Part shown: piece after piece, positions 24,607 to 36,486 of the stretch | Layout of the letters: the number at the start of each line of letters is the position of its first letter | Numbering within the stretch: position 1 is the first letter of the stretch | Assembly (NCBI GenBank): GCA_016647705.1 | Contig: CM028335.1 | Coordinates: forward strand, 13,475,905 to 13,539,904 | Length of the DNA stretch: 64,000 nt | DNA from: Eucommia ulmoides | Lineage: Eukaryota > Streptophyta > Magnoliopsida > Garryales > Eucommiaceae | Reading direction: 5' to 3' | Notes under the pieces: generated by a model | What the model was told of the DNA's origin: nothing | Database searches by the model: none | What the model saw: only the letters and a program-made list of their open reading frames with translations | Translations under genes and position numbers: made by a program

Positions 24607-25548
24607 TCAGTCCTGCCTACCCTCGTTCTGAGAGGTGTCTGCGCGAGGAGAAGAAGCATCAATCTCGCCCTCCTTCCCAGTATCTCCTTGCTCGACGCCT
24701 TTATGCTCGGCATTGTCCTCCAGGTCTGAGAACTCTATATCCATAGGGACGACGGGGAATTTTGGATGCAGGCAGCGAATAACCTTCATTGTGGCCTAAT
24801 TTCGTGCCTTTAAGAAGTCATAGGCCATTTTATCTCGAAACGCCAAGTATCCGGGGACTTTCTTCCACTTATGATTAGCTTTTTTCCTTGGCATGGTTAA
24901 TGGTGTCCTGCCACTTCCACTCTAGGCTATTCACACGCTGCCTGTAGGTGGCGAACTTAGAATCGAGCGTGTCAATCTTAGACTGGAAGTTTCAACGATC
25001 AGTGTGGAGTTCGAGATTCTCGGTCTGTACAACGAAAAAATCGGCACATAGGCTATCTTTTGCCTTGATACTCTTTTTATAGGCCACTCGATGGGAATTC
25101 AGCTTGGTGAGGAGCTCGCCGTTTGAGAAAAGCTGGTTTTGCCAGCCCATGGAATCGAAGGATGGCCTATCGGTGAAAACAAGGTAGGGAGAAAAGCTGG
25201 GGATTCATGAAATTGAAAGAGACTTTCAAATGATCTAAGTATTGAGAAAGAGCGAAGCACTCTCTCTCGTTATGTCCTTGGAAATGTCCTCGGCGAGCCG
25301 TTCTGGGGCAGTACTGCCAATCTTCTTCTTATTGGCTAGTAGCGTTACCTTGGTAGAAATGAATATTATACAGAGTCGAACTCAGCAGCTCCTTCACCCT
25401 ATGTGGTGGCTTCTCACCCTGTTTCCTACTCTCTACAAAAAAAGAATAGGAACCCAGTAAGAGCAAATGGATGAAGTACCATTCTCAACTACTTTCAAGA
25501 TCTCATTAGTAATACATCCCTAGAATCGTTGGACAGGAATCGAGTAAT
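24607..25548 (-). pseudogene. Antisense ORF of the Tat element, C-terminal part (fossil)
   Basis: Minus-strand frames carry a helical coiled-coil part (about 24830-25160: residues like LDSKFATYRQRVNSLEWKW) and an acidic tail (MKVIRCLHPKFPVVPMDIEF then SDLEDNAEHKG). This is the layout of the C-terminal half of the antisense protein found downstream of pol in Tat-type plant elements (Pfam 'Transposase_28/putative gypsy type transposon'). The N-terminal half lies at 26990-27860, beyond a solo LTR. The function in the family is unknown. Broken. Confidence 0.65.
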
Positions 25549-26984
25549 TGATAGGTGTAAAATACTTATCTACTTCTAAATCGAATTTGGTAGTTTTCGA
25601 GTGTATTATTAATATTTAATTGCATTTTAGTTTATTTTTAGTTAAATCAGGTGTAGGGACATTAACGAGCTATAAACAGGCGAAACAATGGGAAAATAGT
25701 GAAGAAATGATGAAGAAACAAGGTTTCAAGTTCACAAGACCCACCGCCGCGGTGGTGCGAATACTGGGAGTTTTGAAAATACATAAGTCCCACCGCCTAG
25801 GCGGTGAAAGTGCCGAGAGTTAGAGCTATTTCACCGCCATAACGCTGATCTCCACCGCTGTGACGAAGGTTAAACCGACTTACTCACCGTCTAGGTGGTG
25901 AAAGATCAGAGAGTTTGGAAAGATGATCGACATACCCACAGCCGCGCGCTCAGCTTTACACAGCAAATAAGATATTTTTAGATATTTTGAAATCTTGCAC
26001 CTATAAATACCCTTTCTCCCATTTCTAAAAAAAAGGCTTGGAGCTGGAACGTCCCTAACCCTTAGGAGGTGATTGTTGGTCATTTTTGAAGAGCTCAAAG
26101 AGGAGATTCATCATCCGGAGAAGAGGAAACATTGGCGAATCGATCTTTGGCGACAGTGGATCACTCCACTTTAAGATTTGATCTTTCTCTCTTTGTTTAT
26201 CTCTTTGTAATTTAATATTTTATTGTAAATGATGATGAATCTCTTTTGGTTTAATGTTTAAATGACCAAGATCATGTTAGATTAGATAAATATTATCTAG
26301 GGATATATGTAGTTGTGTAAATACTAGTTTGATAAAATATATGTTTCTTTAACGGTTGTTTGTTTTTAAATCAAATTGTGTTTATCATTTTATTACAACT
26401 TTAATATGTTTGTCAAGGTATTAGGGTTGGATTTGAGAATATGGGGTTTGACACTTGGGAGAGGTAACCCCGGATTCAGACTAAGGTAAACACATCGTTA
26501 CGATCTAACGACCCGGGAGGGCGTTAGTAAGTGTGCAATCGATGACGATGAGGCAAGACTCATGTGACCTAGCGTCGTTAATACGTTGAGGGGGACTTAT
26601 TCGTTGACGTAAAGTCACGTATTCACTCGTCTTACACTTGGGAGAGGTGGCGAGTGAGTTTATGAACTGAGATTGTCGGATACCTAAACTCCGTTATTGT
26701 TAACCAAATGAAATCAAATATATATTAAGTGAACTAAATCAATCCCTAGGTAATCAAATTAGTTAGGATTAACTCACTAATTGTAGTTTAACTTAGTTTT
26801 AATTAGTTTAATTTAAACATTTATTGAATCGTCTGGATAATATGAGACTATAGAAATTGCGGTATTCAATTATTCACACCGTCCTTATGGGAACGATATC
26901 TGATCTTAAATATCCACTATATTAAAATTGGACATCGTACACTTGCGAGTAGTCAATATGCGACTGTAAAAACCTCGTTGTACA
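25549..26984 (+). mobile_element. Solo LTR of an Athila-related family
   Basis: 1436 bp starting TGATAGGTGTAA and ending TTGTACA, flanked by GTAAT (25544-25548) and ATAAT (26985-26989), a near-perfect 5-bp target duplication. It resembles 32155-34043 and, more distantly, the LTRs at 28329, 34330 and 37572. TATA box CTATAAATACC at 26001-26011. Upstream of it lie several GC-rich palindromes, including CACCGCCTAGGCGGTG (25791-25806) and ACCGCCGCGGTGGT (25743-25756). It splits the Tat antisense ORF. Confidence 0.82.
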
Positions 26985-26989
26985 ATAAT

Positions 26990-27860
26990 CCTCCTCATCA
27001 GGGCCAAACTTGTAGCCGTCGCCGCCAAGGTAAAAGTACCTCGACTTCCACTTATGCACCTTGATATCCGTGTCGGTCAGAAATATTGACCTGAGGACAC
27101 ACAACACTACTCGGTACCTGATGATAGGGCCTTGGCAAAGAAAAAAGCGCGAGAAAGCTCTATACTCGGTTTAATCCCCTTCGCCTTGAAAATAATGTAA
27201 GACGCTATCACTATCTTCATGCTGTTTGGAGCCAACTATGACTTACAGACAACTTAGACCCAGGGGTGAATGGGAAAATAGAGTCCGACATCTAATTGAT
27301 GAAGAAATACTGTAATGAAACCTAGGGGTGGTTGATGTGCCCTTTGCTCTGCAATAGGGACCCTCATTACGACAGAACCCAGGAAGGTAAATAAGTTACC
27401 AGCCTTCATCAAATCCTTCTTGATAACATTGAACTGAATGTCCTAGAGGGGGATCTGGATAAGAACAACAGAGTACAGAATCTTAGGCCCATGGATCGTT
27501 GATGAGCCTCGGTACTAGTGGGATTGCCTTGACAAACTGAGTCTCTGTTACCTATTCTTTTTTCTCCGTAATGGTTATGGAAACAAGCTCCTACAAAGAG
27601 CATTCTCCTCCGTGTCTACCAGGGTGGCCAACCATAGACACTAACTCAACTAGGGAGTGTCTTCCCCAGGTGATTGCCTTCAAACAGCCGAAGAAGGAGA
27701 AAATGGTTTCTGGGCACAGGTGCATTGTCTGGCGTCCTCGGGAGCAAGAGAGGCTCGCTCTAACACTTTGAAGTTTGAGCTACTCTCAGAAGAAGAAGAC
27801 AAAGATTTAGACGTAAAGATGTGGGAAAATATTTCGAAGTAAAAAAATCGTAACGTATAG
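26990..27860 (-). pseudogene. Antisense ORF of the Tat element, N-terminal part (fossil)
   Basis: Minus-strand frames give a Ser-rich start (SKSLSSSSESSSNFKV) and then the family core: MRVPIAEQRAHQPPLGFITV, HQLDVGLYFPIHPW, LAPNSM and SYIIFKAKGIN. This matches the pattern 'RVPxxEERAxxPPxGxxTxYExQLxxGxRFPLHPF...LAPxQLxPN' of the Pfam Transposase_28 'putative gypsy type transposon' family. The reading direction is opposite to gag-pol. A TATA box lies about 65-80 bp upstream. Broken; role in the element unknown. Confidence 0.75.
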
Positions 27861-27923
27861 AGAAATCTCTCAAAGAGAACTCCCAGAAAACTTGAATATG
27901 TTTGATTGAGGCTTCTCAGCTCT

Positions 27924-27932
27924 CTATTTATA
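27924..27932 (-). promoter_or_regulatory. TATA box of the antisense ORF
   Basis: On the minus strand TATAAATAG lies 65-85 bp upstream of the start of the antisense coding homology (about 27.85 kb), in a normal core-promoter position for plants. Inferred from sequence only. Confidence 0.5.
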
Positions 27933-28039
27933 AGAAGAATGTGCATAAAGGGCGAGACAGTCTCTTGGTATGCGTGGAAGGACTTGCGACTCGAGAAAGA
28001 GCCTAAAAAGACGCACCAGTATAGCCACGCAGTGCTACA

Positions 28040-28323
28040 CATGCTAGTGCACGATGCGCTGGCCCGCTTCCACCAACTGTGTGTTAGCTAGCTGGCTGTT
28101 GGCCAACAGGAAAACGCTGGTTCGACTAGGCCAGCAGCAGATACGCTGGCCTAGCTGGTCCAACAATAGGTTACCCGGTGTTGTTGGCCTAATAGCGCTA
28201 CTAACCCAGCAATGACTGCCAATGTTAGTTGGCTAGCTAGCCTGCGGGGAAGAGGCCAGTTACCCAACGTATCTGGCACCCACGAGGGTTGTGCTAGCCT
28301 GACTTCCCTGCCCGTTCGTCGCG
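28040..28323 (-). promoter_or_regulatory. GC-rich upstream region with repeated GGCCAGC-type motifs
   Basis: Upstream of the antisense TATA box are at least seven degenerate copies of (G/C)TTGGCC or CTGGCC(T/A)AGC on either strand, e.g. TTGGCCAACAG, CTAGGCCAGCAG, CTGGCCTAGCTGG, GTTGGCCTAATAG and GTTGGCTAGCTAGC. Composition is clearly richer in GC than the neighbours. It may be the proximal regulatory part of the antisense transcript. No coding signal. Confidence 0.4.
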
Positions 28324-28328
28324 CGTAC

Positions 28329-29738
28329 TGGTGGCGGAATATTATGTTGACACTTTCACCACAAATGTACGGGTCAAGTTTTAGTAGAATAGGAAGTGTA
28401 AGGGTTATCGTTTCCATAGGGATTGGTTGAGAATATTGTCGAGTACCGTAATTATCATAACCTAATTTTATCTAGGCGATAAAAAATGAAGTTTATAATT
28501 AATAATATACTAATACTAAAATACTAATTTATCTAATTAAACTATATTACTATTTTGAGACGTTTAAGGGAATGAATTATTTAGGGATTAACTTCATCCA
28601 CAAATACGTGTTTGATCTCGTTTAGTTTATGTTAATGATGTTTGACTTATATGACAACTTCAGTATCGTAAACTCACTCGCCACCTTTCCCGAGTGTAAG
28701 ACGAATGAATTACGACTTTGTGTCAACGAAGAAATCCCCCTCTATGTCTTAACGACACTAGGTCACATGAGTCTTGTCCCAACGTCATTGATTGCACACT
28801 CTCTAACTCCCTCTCGGGTTATTAGATCGTCGCATTGTGTTTAAACCCTAGTCCGAATTCGGGGTTACCTCTCCTGAGTATCAAACCCCGATTTCTCAAT
28901 ATATTTAAATAAGCATATAATGAAAATACAAGCACCACAAACACAATAAAATAACGAAGATAAACTATTAACGAAACACCAATTTCAAAACTACATATTC
29001 ATAAATTATAGTTATCCCTAGACAACATCTATTTAGCTAACGACCATAACCGTATATACAATGATAAATGAGCTAAACATACTCAAACCATAATACAAAG
29101 TTAATAAATAAAGAAAGAAATGAGAGAAACTAGACGTATTTTGAAGATTCGGCGCTAAACCCGTTCCAAGATCGCTTCTCTTTCTTAGCCTTGTAATCTT
29201 CTCCTTCGAATTTGGTGGAGCATTCCCCCAAAACCTCTCAACCCTATTCTAACCCTAGGAGCTCGCTTTTGGCCAAAATAGAGGAGAGGAGGAAGATATA
29301 GGGTTAAAAAATATCTAAATAAATATCTAGATTGTGTGCAGAGTCACTGCCGTGGCGGTGGTTAAGTCGGCTTGATCACGGCCTCGATGGTGGACTCAAC
29401 GGTGGAAGCAGAGACCTTTCTGTTGTTTCACCGCCTCGACGGTGGGCTTCCAACAGTTTTAGGCCCCTCTCTGCATATTGACCACCGTAGCGGTGGTTTG
29501 GACGCCGCTGTGGTGGGCTGCATTTCAGAATATTGCCTCTATGCTTGTTTTCCCACCGTTCTTCCACCGATCTTGATCTTAATTGCTCGTTTATGATCCG
29601 TTATCATCCCTTTTCATCCCATACATCTGTTTTAATACAAAAAGAATGAAAACATATTAAAATGTATTAAAATATTATAATAACACTAAAAAACTAACAA
29701 GTTCGGTTTGGAAATAGATAGGTAAATTACACCTATCA
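28329..29738 (-). repeat. 3' LTR of the Athila-like element
   Basis: 1410 bp, co-linear with 34330-35721. Minus-strand start TGATAGGTGTAATTTACC, end CCGCCACCA. Between 29340 and 29570 lie several GC palindromes of the ACCGC...GCGGT kind, e.g. CACCGTAGCGGTGG. Confidence 0.87.
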
Positions 29739-31250
29739 AATACCCCCAAACTTGGAATTTTGCTAGTCCTCGAGCAAAACACTCACACTAAAATGAAAAA
29801 CACAACTAAATTAAATAACATGAACAACCTAAATACAAATAATCTAAACATAACAATATGCGAGTTTTGAATTATTCTACCGACCAAGTCATTTTCCCTT
29901 CAACAACCCCCAATCATATCGAGTTAAGGCGGTAAAACGCATCATGTGGTGTTCTAGAATTTTGACATTCAATAATGGTAAACGCCATTCTAGATCCTTT
30001 CAAAGTGTGTGTGCGAGACTCAATAATATAGCTATCCAAGATCAGATTGGATTATCCACCAACGAAACTCACGACTTAGACCGTAAAGGACTAGGATTTT
30101 TATATGCCTGATTGGGTTTCACTCTCCACTAATGTAGGCTTGGAAGTTCAAAAAGATCAATAGGTCTTGGTTCGATTTTGGAACATTTGGCCAAGGGTAG
30201 TTCGGAATAGAAAACGGGTTAATGTTGTTAACTTAACTTTACCCAAGGCTCAACGCTTGGCACACTCACTCTCGAACCCCCATAGATAAATTGGAAACAA
30301 TCCCGAACAATCATTTTTAAGACCGACATACTCACTTGTTAAAAGAAACGAAATTTTGATATTTACATATGTTTTTTTTCCAAAGGACCATACCCCCAAA
30401 CTTATTCGATTATTATGATTTCACGGGTATGGTTAAAACGAAAGAAAAACGACAAGTGAGTACTCGAATACTGAACCAATTCGAAGTTTTCCCTAAATCC
30501 AATCGCTCGCATCAAGCAGCATATACAAATGCTAACTTAACTCACTTAAATTATGCCTTTAATTCAGTGATATAGGTTTGGAAAAAGATCAATTGGCCAG
30601 GGTATTTGTTCATGTGTTCAGAATTCAAATGGCATTTAGGATTTGATAGGGTAACGAGGGCTAAACATATAACATGGTAAGCTTAAAAGGCTCAAACGAC
30701 AAAATGAATGCCTAAATCATGTCTCCTGAACTACCTCACCTACGATTTCACCTTAAGCTTTCCCTCAATCAGGTTCTAGAATCCTTATATTGTCAAGAGT
30801 TTGGCTAATCGATAATCGGCCTCAAATCAATTGAATAACTATACATTGAGTCTATGTGCTCGTGAAATTAGAATCCACAATAACTTTCACCAAAATGCAT
30901 TGTCAAGCACACAGAACACACATGCATGGGTATTACCCTTGACCTCGAAAAATAATCAGGGGGTAATATCATTATTAGGTAACGACCTAGATGAATGCAA
31001 AACTCAACATGCAACAACAACAACAACACAAAAACATTCTACACTAAGCAAACATGCAATACGGTAAAATAGTAAAACATACTAACATCCTACACATAAC
31101 TGCCAAACTTAAAACGGACAGTGTCCTCAACGACCCAATTATCAATCTCAACATTTGAAATTAAAGTATGCTGACGAAGGGGGTTTAGAACACGTACCTG
31201 GGAGATGAGAGAATCTCGCCTCCAAATCAAGGGATCTAACTTATTTTTTT
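29739..31250 (-). other. 3' non-coding body of the Athila-like element
   Basis: Next to the LTR is the minus-strand polypurine tract (CCAAGTTTGGGGGT) preceded by TGCTCGAGGACTAGCA. Farther in, about 31100-31135, is a TTGAGGACA...AAGTTTGGCAG landmark, and at 31257-31268 GGGAGGTAACCC. The same landmarks occur in the tandem element at 16-24 kb. No coding frame of note. Confidence 0.65.
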
Positions 31251-31555
31251 AACCTTGGGTTACCTCCCAAGAAGCGCGTGGTTTAATGTCCCTGGCCCGA
31301 CAAGGAGAACAACTCGTCAAAGAGTGGTTTCCGCCCATAGTAAGTGTCATACAACACTACGTATGGGTCTTAGTTTAATACGCCCTCAAGACTGGCAAGA
31401 TTTGGCATTGTTTGGTCCAAACTTTCAACTTGACTCTCCACCGGCTCATGTGCTTGGTGGGCATGAATGCACCGAGCTGGAAATATAGTAGGGTAGGTGA
31501 ACTATATCAGATCCTAGTAGATGCGATCGTCTTGGATCGAGTGCAACATCACTAA

Positions 31556-31948
31556 CTAGAATTCAAACGGTGAAAACTCACACTGATTAATATGTGAATC
31601 TCCATCGCCATTCCATACTTGAGTTTTCTCCCAATTAACTTGATCGTTTTCGATGTCACCCAAGTGCCTTCTGTTTGCATTCGGTTCCTCACGGTGGCTT
31701 TCACATTTAGATATGATTTGTTCGTCTCTCAGTGCCACTATTTCAGACTTGGACTCAATGAAGCAAAGAAGATGACCTATTTGCGTCTGCAAAGACATTA
31801 TGGTTGTATCGATTTTGGCATAGACCATCTTGATATTATCAAGACGATTCTCGTGCTCATTGAGTCGATCATGCGTTTCTCTAAAAAATGTTTGAGTCTC
31901 CCCCATAACTGTAGCGAGCATTTCCTCCAAGGCAGGAGAAGACTCCAC
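31556..31948 (-). pseudogene. Athila-type gag C-terminal remnant (fossil)
   Basis: A 130-codon open stretch on the minus strand. The residues LEEMLATVMGETQTFF then ETHDRLNEHENRLDNI and TTIMSLQTQIGHLLCFIES match the tail of Athila gag ('LEEMLxxFMxxTxxxxQ...SIxNLExQIGQLA'), a coiled-coil self-association region. Neighbouring frames up to about 32150 continue the same protein. It is only a fragment of gag; no enzyme domains follow. Confidence 0.65.
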
Positions 31949-32154
31949 ATCTTGGATCGGAGTATCAATCCATGGCGCCGTAGTGTTGGAACAATCCTCG
32001 AAGCTTTGGTGACTTGGTGAATGATTTCAACTTTGAAAATCAAGGGGTGCTATTTCCTCCAATGACCAAAGGGCTTCATTTGCAGCTTGATTGTAGAACG
32101 AGGTGCTAGCATTTTCTTATTCCATCCCTATTCTAGTTGGGTCTTGTACCCTGT

Positions 32155-34043
32155 TGATAGGTGTGATCTACCTACGTATTTCCAAACTGAATTAAGTTAG
32201 TTTTTGTGCATTTATATAGTATTTTATTATGTTTTAATTAGTTTTTATCTCTTGGTATTAAATCAGGTGTGTGGGGCAAAAAAATAGGAAATCGAAGTGA
32301 AAACGATGAGATCGAACCAAAAGCGGTCGAAGTTATGGTGGATAAATAAGCTTGGAGGCAAAATTGTGAAACAAGTCTACCGCCTAGGCGTCCAGACCAT
32401 CGCCTAGGTGGTGAAGATGCTGAGAATGACATAAGGCTACTGACAGCCCACCGCCTAGGTGGGAAATTCCTCTGCCTAGGAGAAAACCCAGCAGAAACAT
32501 TTCCAAGTTCACCGCCTACTTCTTCGCCTAGGCGGTCACCAAACTTGCAAAATCGGTACAGGTGCTGTAACGTTAAGGCTATTTTGGACTACTATGAAAT
32601 ATTATTTTGGAAACACTCAAAACATGTAAGTTGTATATATTTTTCTTAGATTTCCATAGGTTTTTAAATCACCTCAATCGGAGTTCGGATGAAGAAGTTA
32701 CAGTAAAAACAAAATGAAAACCTGTAGTTCCTTTGCCTAGTCGGAAACTCCACCGCCTAGGCAGAAATATGGCAGAAAGTTAACTGACCTACCCGTACCT
32801 AGGCAAAAATTCCTTCGCCTAGGCAGAAACCCCTGACACAGCCTTGATATTTATTAGATATTTTGAGATATTTTGGCTATATATACCATTCCCTCTCTCT
32901 TCCTTGTGAACCCCCTAGCCATTTGGGCACCTTAGGCCATATTTAAGCTATGGTTTAGGAGTTTTAGAGGTGGAGCTCACATCCCGAAGTGGAGAAGATG
33001 GTGAATCGATCGTTGAGCGTTCTTAGCGGTTTATCTTTGGACGAGGCTAAGTTCTTCGATTGTTTTTCCTTATTTCTTTATCTTAGGATCATGTGAGCAT
33101 GTTTAGCTCATTATTTTATTGTATATACAGCTATGGCCACGAGTTAAATATGGATTGTAGTAGGGATTAACACTATATTTATAAATATGTTTCTTTGGAT
33201 GATTTTGGCATTGCGTTTATGTTTGTTCTTTGTAGTTTGATTGTGTTTATCGTATTGTTTGTTTATCATGATTATTTAGATAAATATGAGAATACGGGGT
33301 TTGATAAATCCCGGATTTGGATTAAGGTAAACAAATGCCACGATTCAATAACCCGGGAGGGAATTGGATTGTGGACAATCGATGACGTTGGTGTAAGACT
33401 CACGTGACCTAGGGTCGTTAAGACGTTGAGGGGGACTTTTTCATTGATTTGAAGTTGCGTTATATCCCCCGTCTTACACTCGGGAGAGGTGGTGAGGGAG
33501 TTTTAGAACGGAGATTGTCGATAGGGTAAACACAACGCACGATCCAATAACCCGGTGGGGAGTTGGATTATTTGCAATCAATGACGCTGGGCTAGACGTA
33601 CGTGACCTAGGGTCGTTAAGATATTGAGGGGGACTTCTTCGTTGGCTCGAAGTCATGTATTCCCTCGTCTTACACTCGAGAGAGGTGGCAGTGGAGTTTA
33701 CGTACCGAGGTTGTCAAATAGGTCGAACACCGTAAATGTGAGTAAATCGAAATCGAACACGTATTTATAAATACGTTAATCCCTAGGAAATTCTTCACCC
33801 TAAAACATATTGGCATATTAGTGTAGTTAATTTAGGTTATATTAGTATTAGTTTAATTAATTAAATACATTTGTTTTTCGCCTAGATAAAGTTAGGTCAC
33901 GACAAACGCGATATTCGATAGTAACGACACCAATCCTTGTGGATACGATAACCCGATCTTTCATGATCACACTATACTAAAACTTTGACCTCGTACACTT
34001 GTGAGTAGTCATATACTTCGAGGGTGTAAATCCTCGGCGTACA
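32155..34043 (+). mobile_element. Solo LTR nested in the Athila-like element
   Basis: 1889 bp with TGATAGGTGTGATC start and GTACA end, flanked by a perfect CCTGT duplication (32150-32154, 34044-34048). It is closest to the solo LTR at 25549. TATA-like CTATATATACC at 32877-32887. About nine CCTAGG-centred palindromes (ACCGCCTAGGCGGT and variants) crowd 32377-32835, just upstream of the TATA. Short imperfect repeats occur at 33310-33720 (CCCGGGAGGG..., CGTGACCTAGGGTCGTTAA twice). No coding. Confidence 0.85.
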
Positions 34044-34304
34044 CCTGTCGACGAAATTCAGGAATTGGCACTCCCTCGGGAAACCATGATTTGGGAACCA
34101 AAATAACATCTCGTTGTAACGATCCCAAGCGCAATAAAATGGCTCAAAATCTTATTGAAAGAAATAAATGAGGACTTGTCGATGATCCATCTTCAAGCAC
34201 CTTGTAAAACAAAACAAAACTAAAAAGAAAAATTATAAATAATATATATGCCTAAATTAAAATCAAGTTATTTATTTACAATATCAACAATAATCTAAAA
34301 ACCA

Positions 34305-34323
34305 ATCCCCGACAATGGCGCCA
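34305..34323 (-). other. Primer-binding site, Asp-tRNA type
   Basis: Minus strand TGGCGCCATTGTCGGGGAT, two differences from the plant Asp-tRNA complement, lying six bases from the 5' LTR. It sets the orientation of the 28329-35721 element. Confidence 0.82.
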
Positions 34324-34329
34324 AAAACT

Positions 34330-35721
34330 TGGTGGAGGAATATTACGTCACCACTTTTATCGCAAGTGTACGGGTCAAGTTTTAGTAGGGTGGGAAGAGT
34401 AAAGGTTATCGTTTCCACAGGGATTGATTGAGAATATTGTCGAGTACAGTAATTATCATAACCTAATTTTATCTAGGCAATAGAAAATAAAGTTTATAAT
34501 TAATAATATACTAATACTAAAATACTGATTTATCTAATTAAACTATATTACTATTTTGAAATGTTTAAGGGAATAAATTATCTAGGGATTAACTTCGTCC
34601 ACAAATACGTGTTTGATCTCGTTTAGTTTACATTAACAATGTTTGACTTATCTGACAATCTCAGTATCGTAAACTCACTCGCCACCTCTCCCGAGTGTAA
34701 GACGAGTGAATATGCAACTTCACGTCAATGAAGAAGTCCCCATCAACGTCTTAACGACACTAGGTCACATGAGTCTTTCCCCAACGTCATTGATTGCACA
34801 CGTTCTGACTCCCTCCTGGGTTATTAGATCGTCTCGTTGTGTTTAAACCCTAGTCCAAATTTGGGGTTACCTCTCCTGAGTGTCAAACCCCAATTTCTCA
34901 ATATATCTAAACAAGCATATAATGGAAATACAAGCACAACAAACACAATCAAATAATGAAGAACAACTATTAATGAAATACCGATTTCAAAACTATATAT
35001 TCATAAATTGTAGTAATCCCTAAACAATGTCCATTTGGCTAATGGCCATAATAGTATATACAATGATAAACAAGCTAAACATGCTCAAAACATAATCCAA
35101 AATTAAGAAATGAAGAAAGAAACGAGAGAAACTAGCCGTAGTCCGAAGATTCGGTGCTAAAACCGTTCCGCGATCGCTTCTCCTTCTTCGCCTTGTAATC
35201 TTCTTCTTTGGATTTCGTGGAGTATTCCCCAAAAACCTCTCAATCCTATTCTAACCCTAGGAGATCTCTTCTGGATGAAATAGAGGAGATGAGGAAGATA
35301 TAGGGTTAAAAAATATCTAAATAAATATCTAGATTGTGTGCAGAGTCATCATCGCGGCGGTGGTTAAGTCGGTTTGATCATGGGCTCGGTGGTGGACTCA
35401 GCGGTGGAAGCAGAGACCTCTCTGTTGTTTCACCACCTTGGCAGTGGGATTCCAGAAGTTTTAAGCCCCTCTCTGCATATTGACCGTTGCGGCGGTGGGT
35501 TGCATTTCAGAATATTGCCTCTATGCTTGTTTTCCCGCCTTTTTTCCACTGATCTTGATCTGAATTGATCGTTTATGATCCGTTATCATCTATTTTCACC
35601 CCCACACACCTGTTCTAATACAAAAAGAATAAAAACATATTAAAATGTATTAATATATTATAATAACACTCGAAAACTAACAAGTTCTGCTTGAAAATTG
35701 ATAGGTAAATTACACCTATCA
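34330..35721 (-). repeat. 5' LTR of the Athila-like element
   Basis: 1392 bp, co-linear with 28329-29738; followed on the + strand by the CGTAC target copy at 35722-35726. GC palindromes are at 35345-35550. Confidence 0.87.
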
Positions 35722-35799
35722 CGTACCCTCTTGGATTTCTCTTTTGTATTCTTATCCACGGTAAAGGCTAGTTTGTTCCTGGAATTCATGGCGTTCAAA

Positions 35800-36232
35800 A
35801 AGAGCCATTCAAAATTCTGCCGTTCAAGGGGGTCGCCCAGAGTTTCTTTGCTCAGAAGACGTGACGACCTGAATTTTAAAAAAATTGTGAAAATTTGGTG
35901 ATATCCTGTCGTGCTATCTCTGCTCGGCAGCTGGGCACAGGGGGCCTTTCCCAAATTGGCCCCCCAAAATATGTAAATGATTCGAGAAGGGCCATTTAGA
36001 ATTCTGCCTGTCAAAGGTTCACCCAGAATCTCTTCGCTCAAGATTGTTTGCTAACAGTTTGAGAAGCTCCATTCATAATTTTGCCAGACAAGTAGGGTTG
36101 CCCAGAGTTTCTTTGCTTAGAAGATGTGATGACCTAAAGTTAAAAAAATTGTGAAAATTTGCTGACACATTGTCATGCTATCTCTGCCTTGTAGCCAGGC
36201 ACATGGGGGCCTTTCCCAAATTGGCCCCCTAG
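35800..36232 (+). repeat. Tandem repeats in the 3' region of the Tat element
   Basis: Two full units of about 170 bp (35801-35969 and about 36060-36230) run from CCATTCAWAATTYTGCC through GTGAAAATTTG and end GGCCTTTCCCAAATTGGCCC. A partial unit lies between them (about 35985-36048). Tat/Ogre-type elements often carry such minisatellites downstream of pol. Confidence 0.75.
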
Positions 36233-36486
36233 AATTATATTCATAATGAGTACCACCCAGAAGATATGCTCACCTCCCAGGAGCTCTGCTAACCTGGAGG
36301 CCAGCACTGCATAAATCAATCCCGCAGGCAAAGAGGATTGACCTCTTGTTGGCAGAAATATCTAGAGGACTGGCCGATGTTATTTTTCATGTTTTGAAGA
36401 CTCCGGGATACCCGTTCCAGCCAGAAGTTGGTACCCTTGACCGTCTCGCTTCTCTTGTCTCTACGGCTTAGGGGGAACTGATGAGT

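Larger units (their letters stand above)
28329..35721 (-). mobile_element. Athila-like non-autonomous LTR retrotransposon with two LTRs
   Basis: Perfect 5-bp target duplication CGTAC (28324-28328 and 35722-35726) and LTRs 28329-29738 and 34330-35721. Orientation is minus: an Asp-type primer site lies at 34305-34323 and a polypurine tract with CTCGAGGACTAGC on the other side (29739-29790). The body has a coiled-coil gag remnant and the Athila landmarks, but no RT or integrase. A solo LTR (32155-34043) is inserted in it; without that the element is about 5.5 kb. The LTRs differ at roughly 8% by eye over ~340 bp, so it is older than the chromovirus nearby. Broken. Confidence 0.85.

Noticed and set aside
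29372-29596. Open frames over the GC palindromes of the Athila-like LTRs
   Set aside because: GC-rich palindromes give chance open frames on both strands; no conserved protein between LTR copies.
31619-32020. A 133-codon plus-strand frame
   Set aside because: It is opposite to the gag-like coiled-coil frame at 31556-31948 on the minus strand, which matches a known family.
33300-33720. Possible internal promoter or gene from the CCCGGGAGGG repeats
   Set aside because: These are short imperfect duplications inside a solo LTR and also occur once in the related LTR near 26510-26640.
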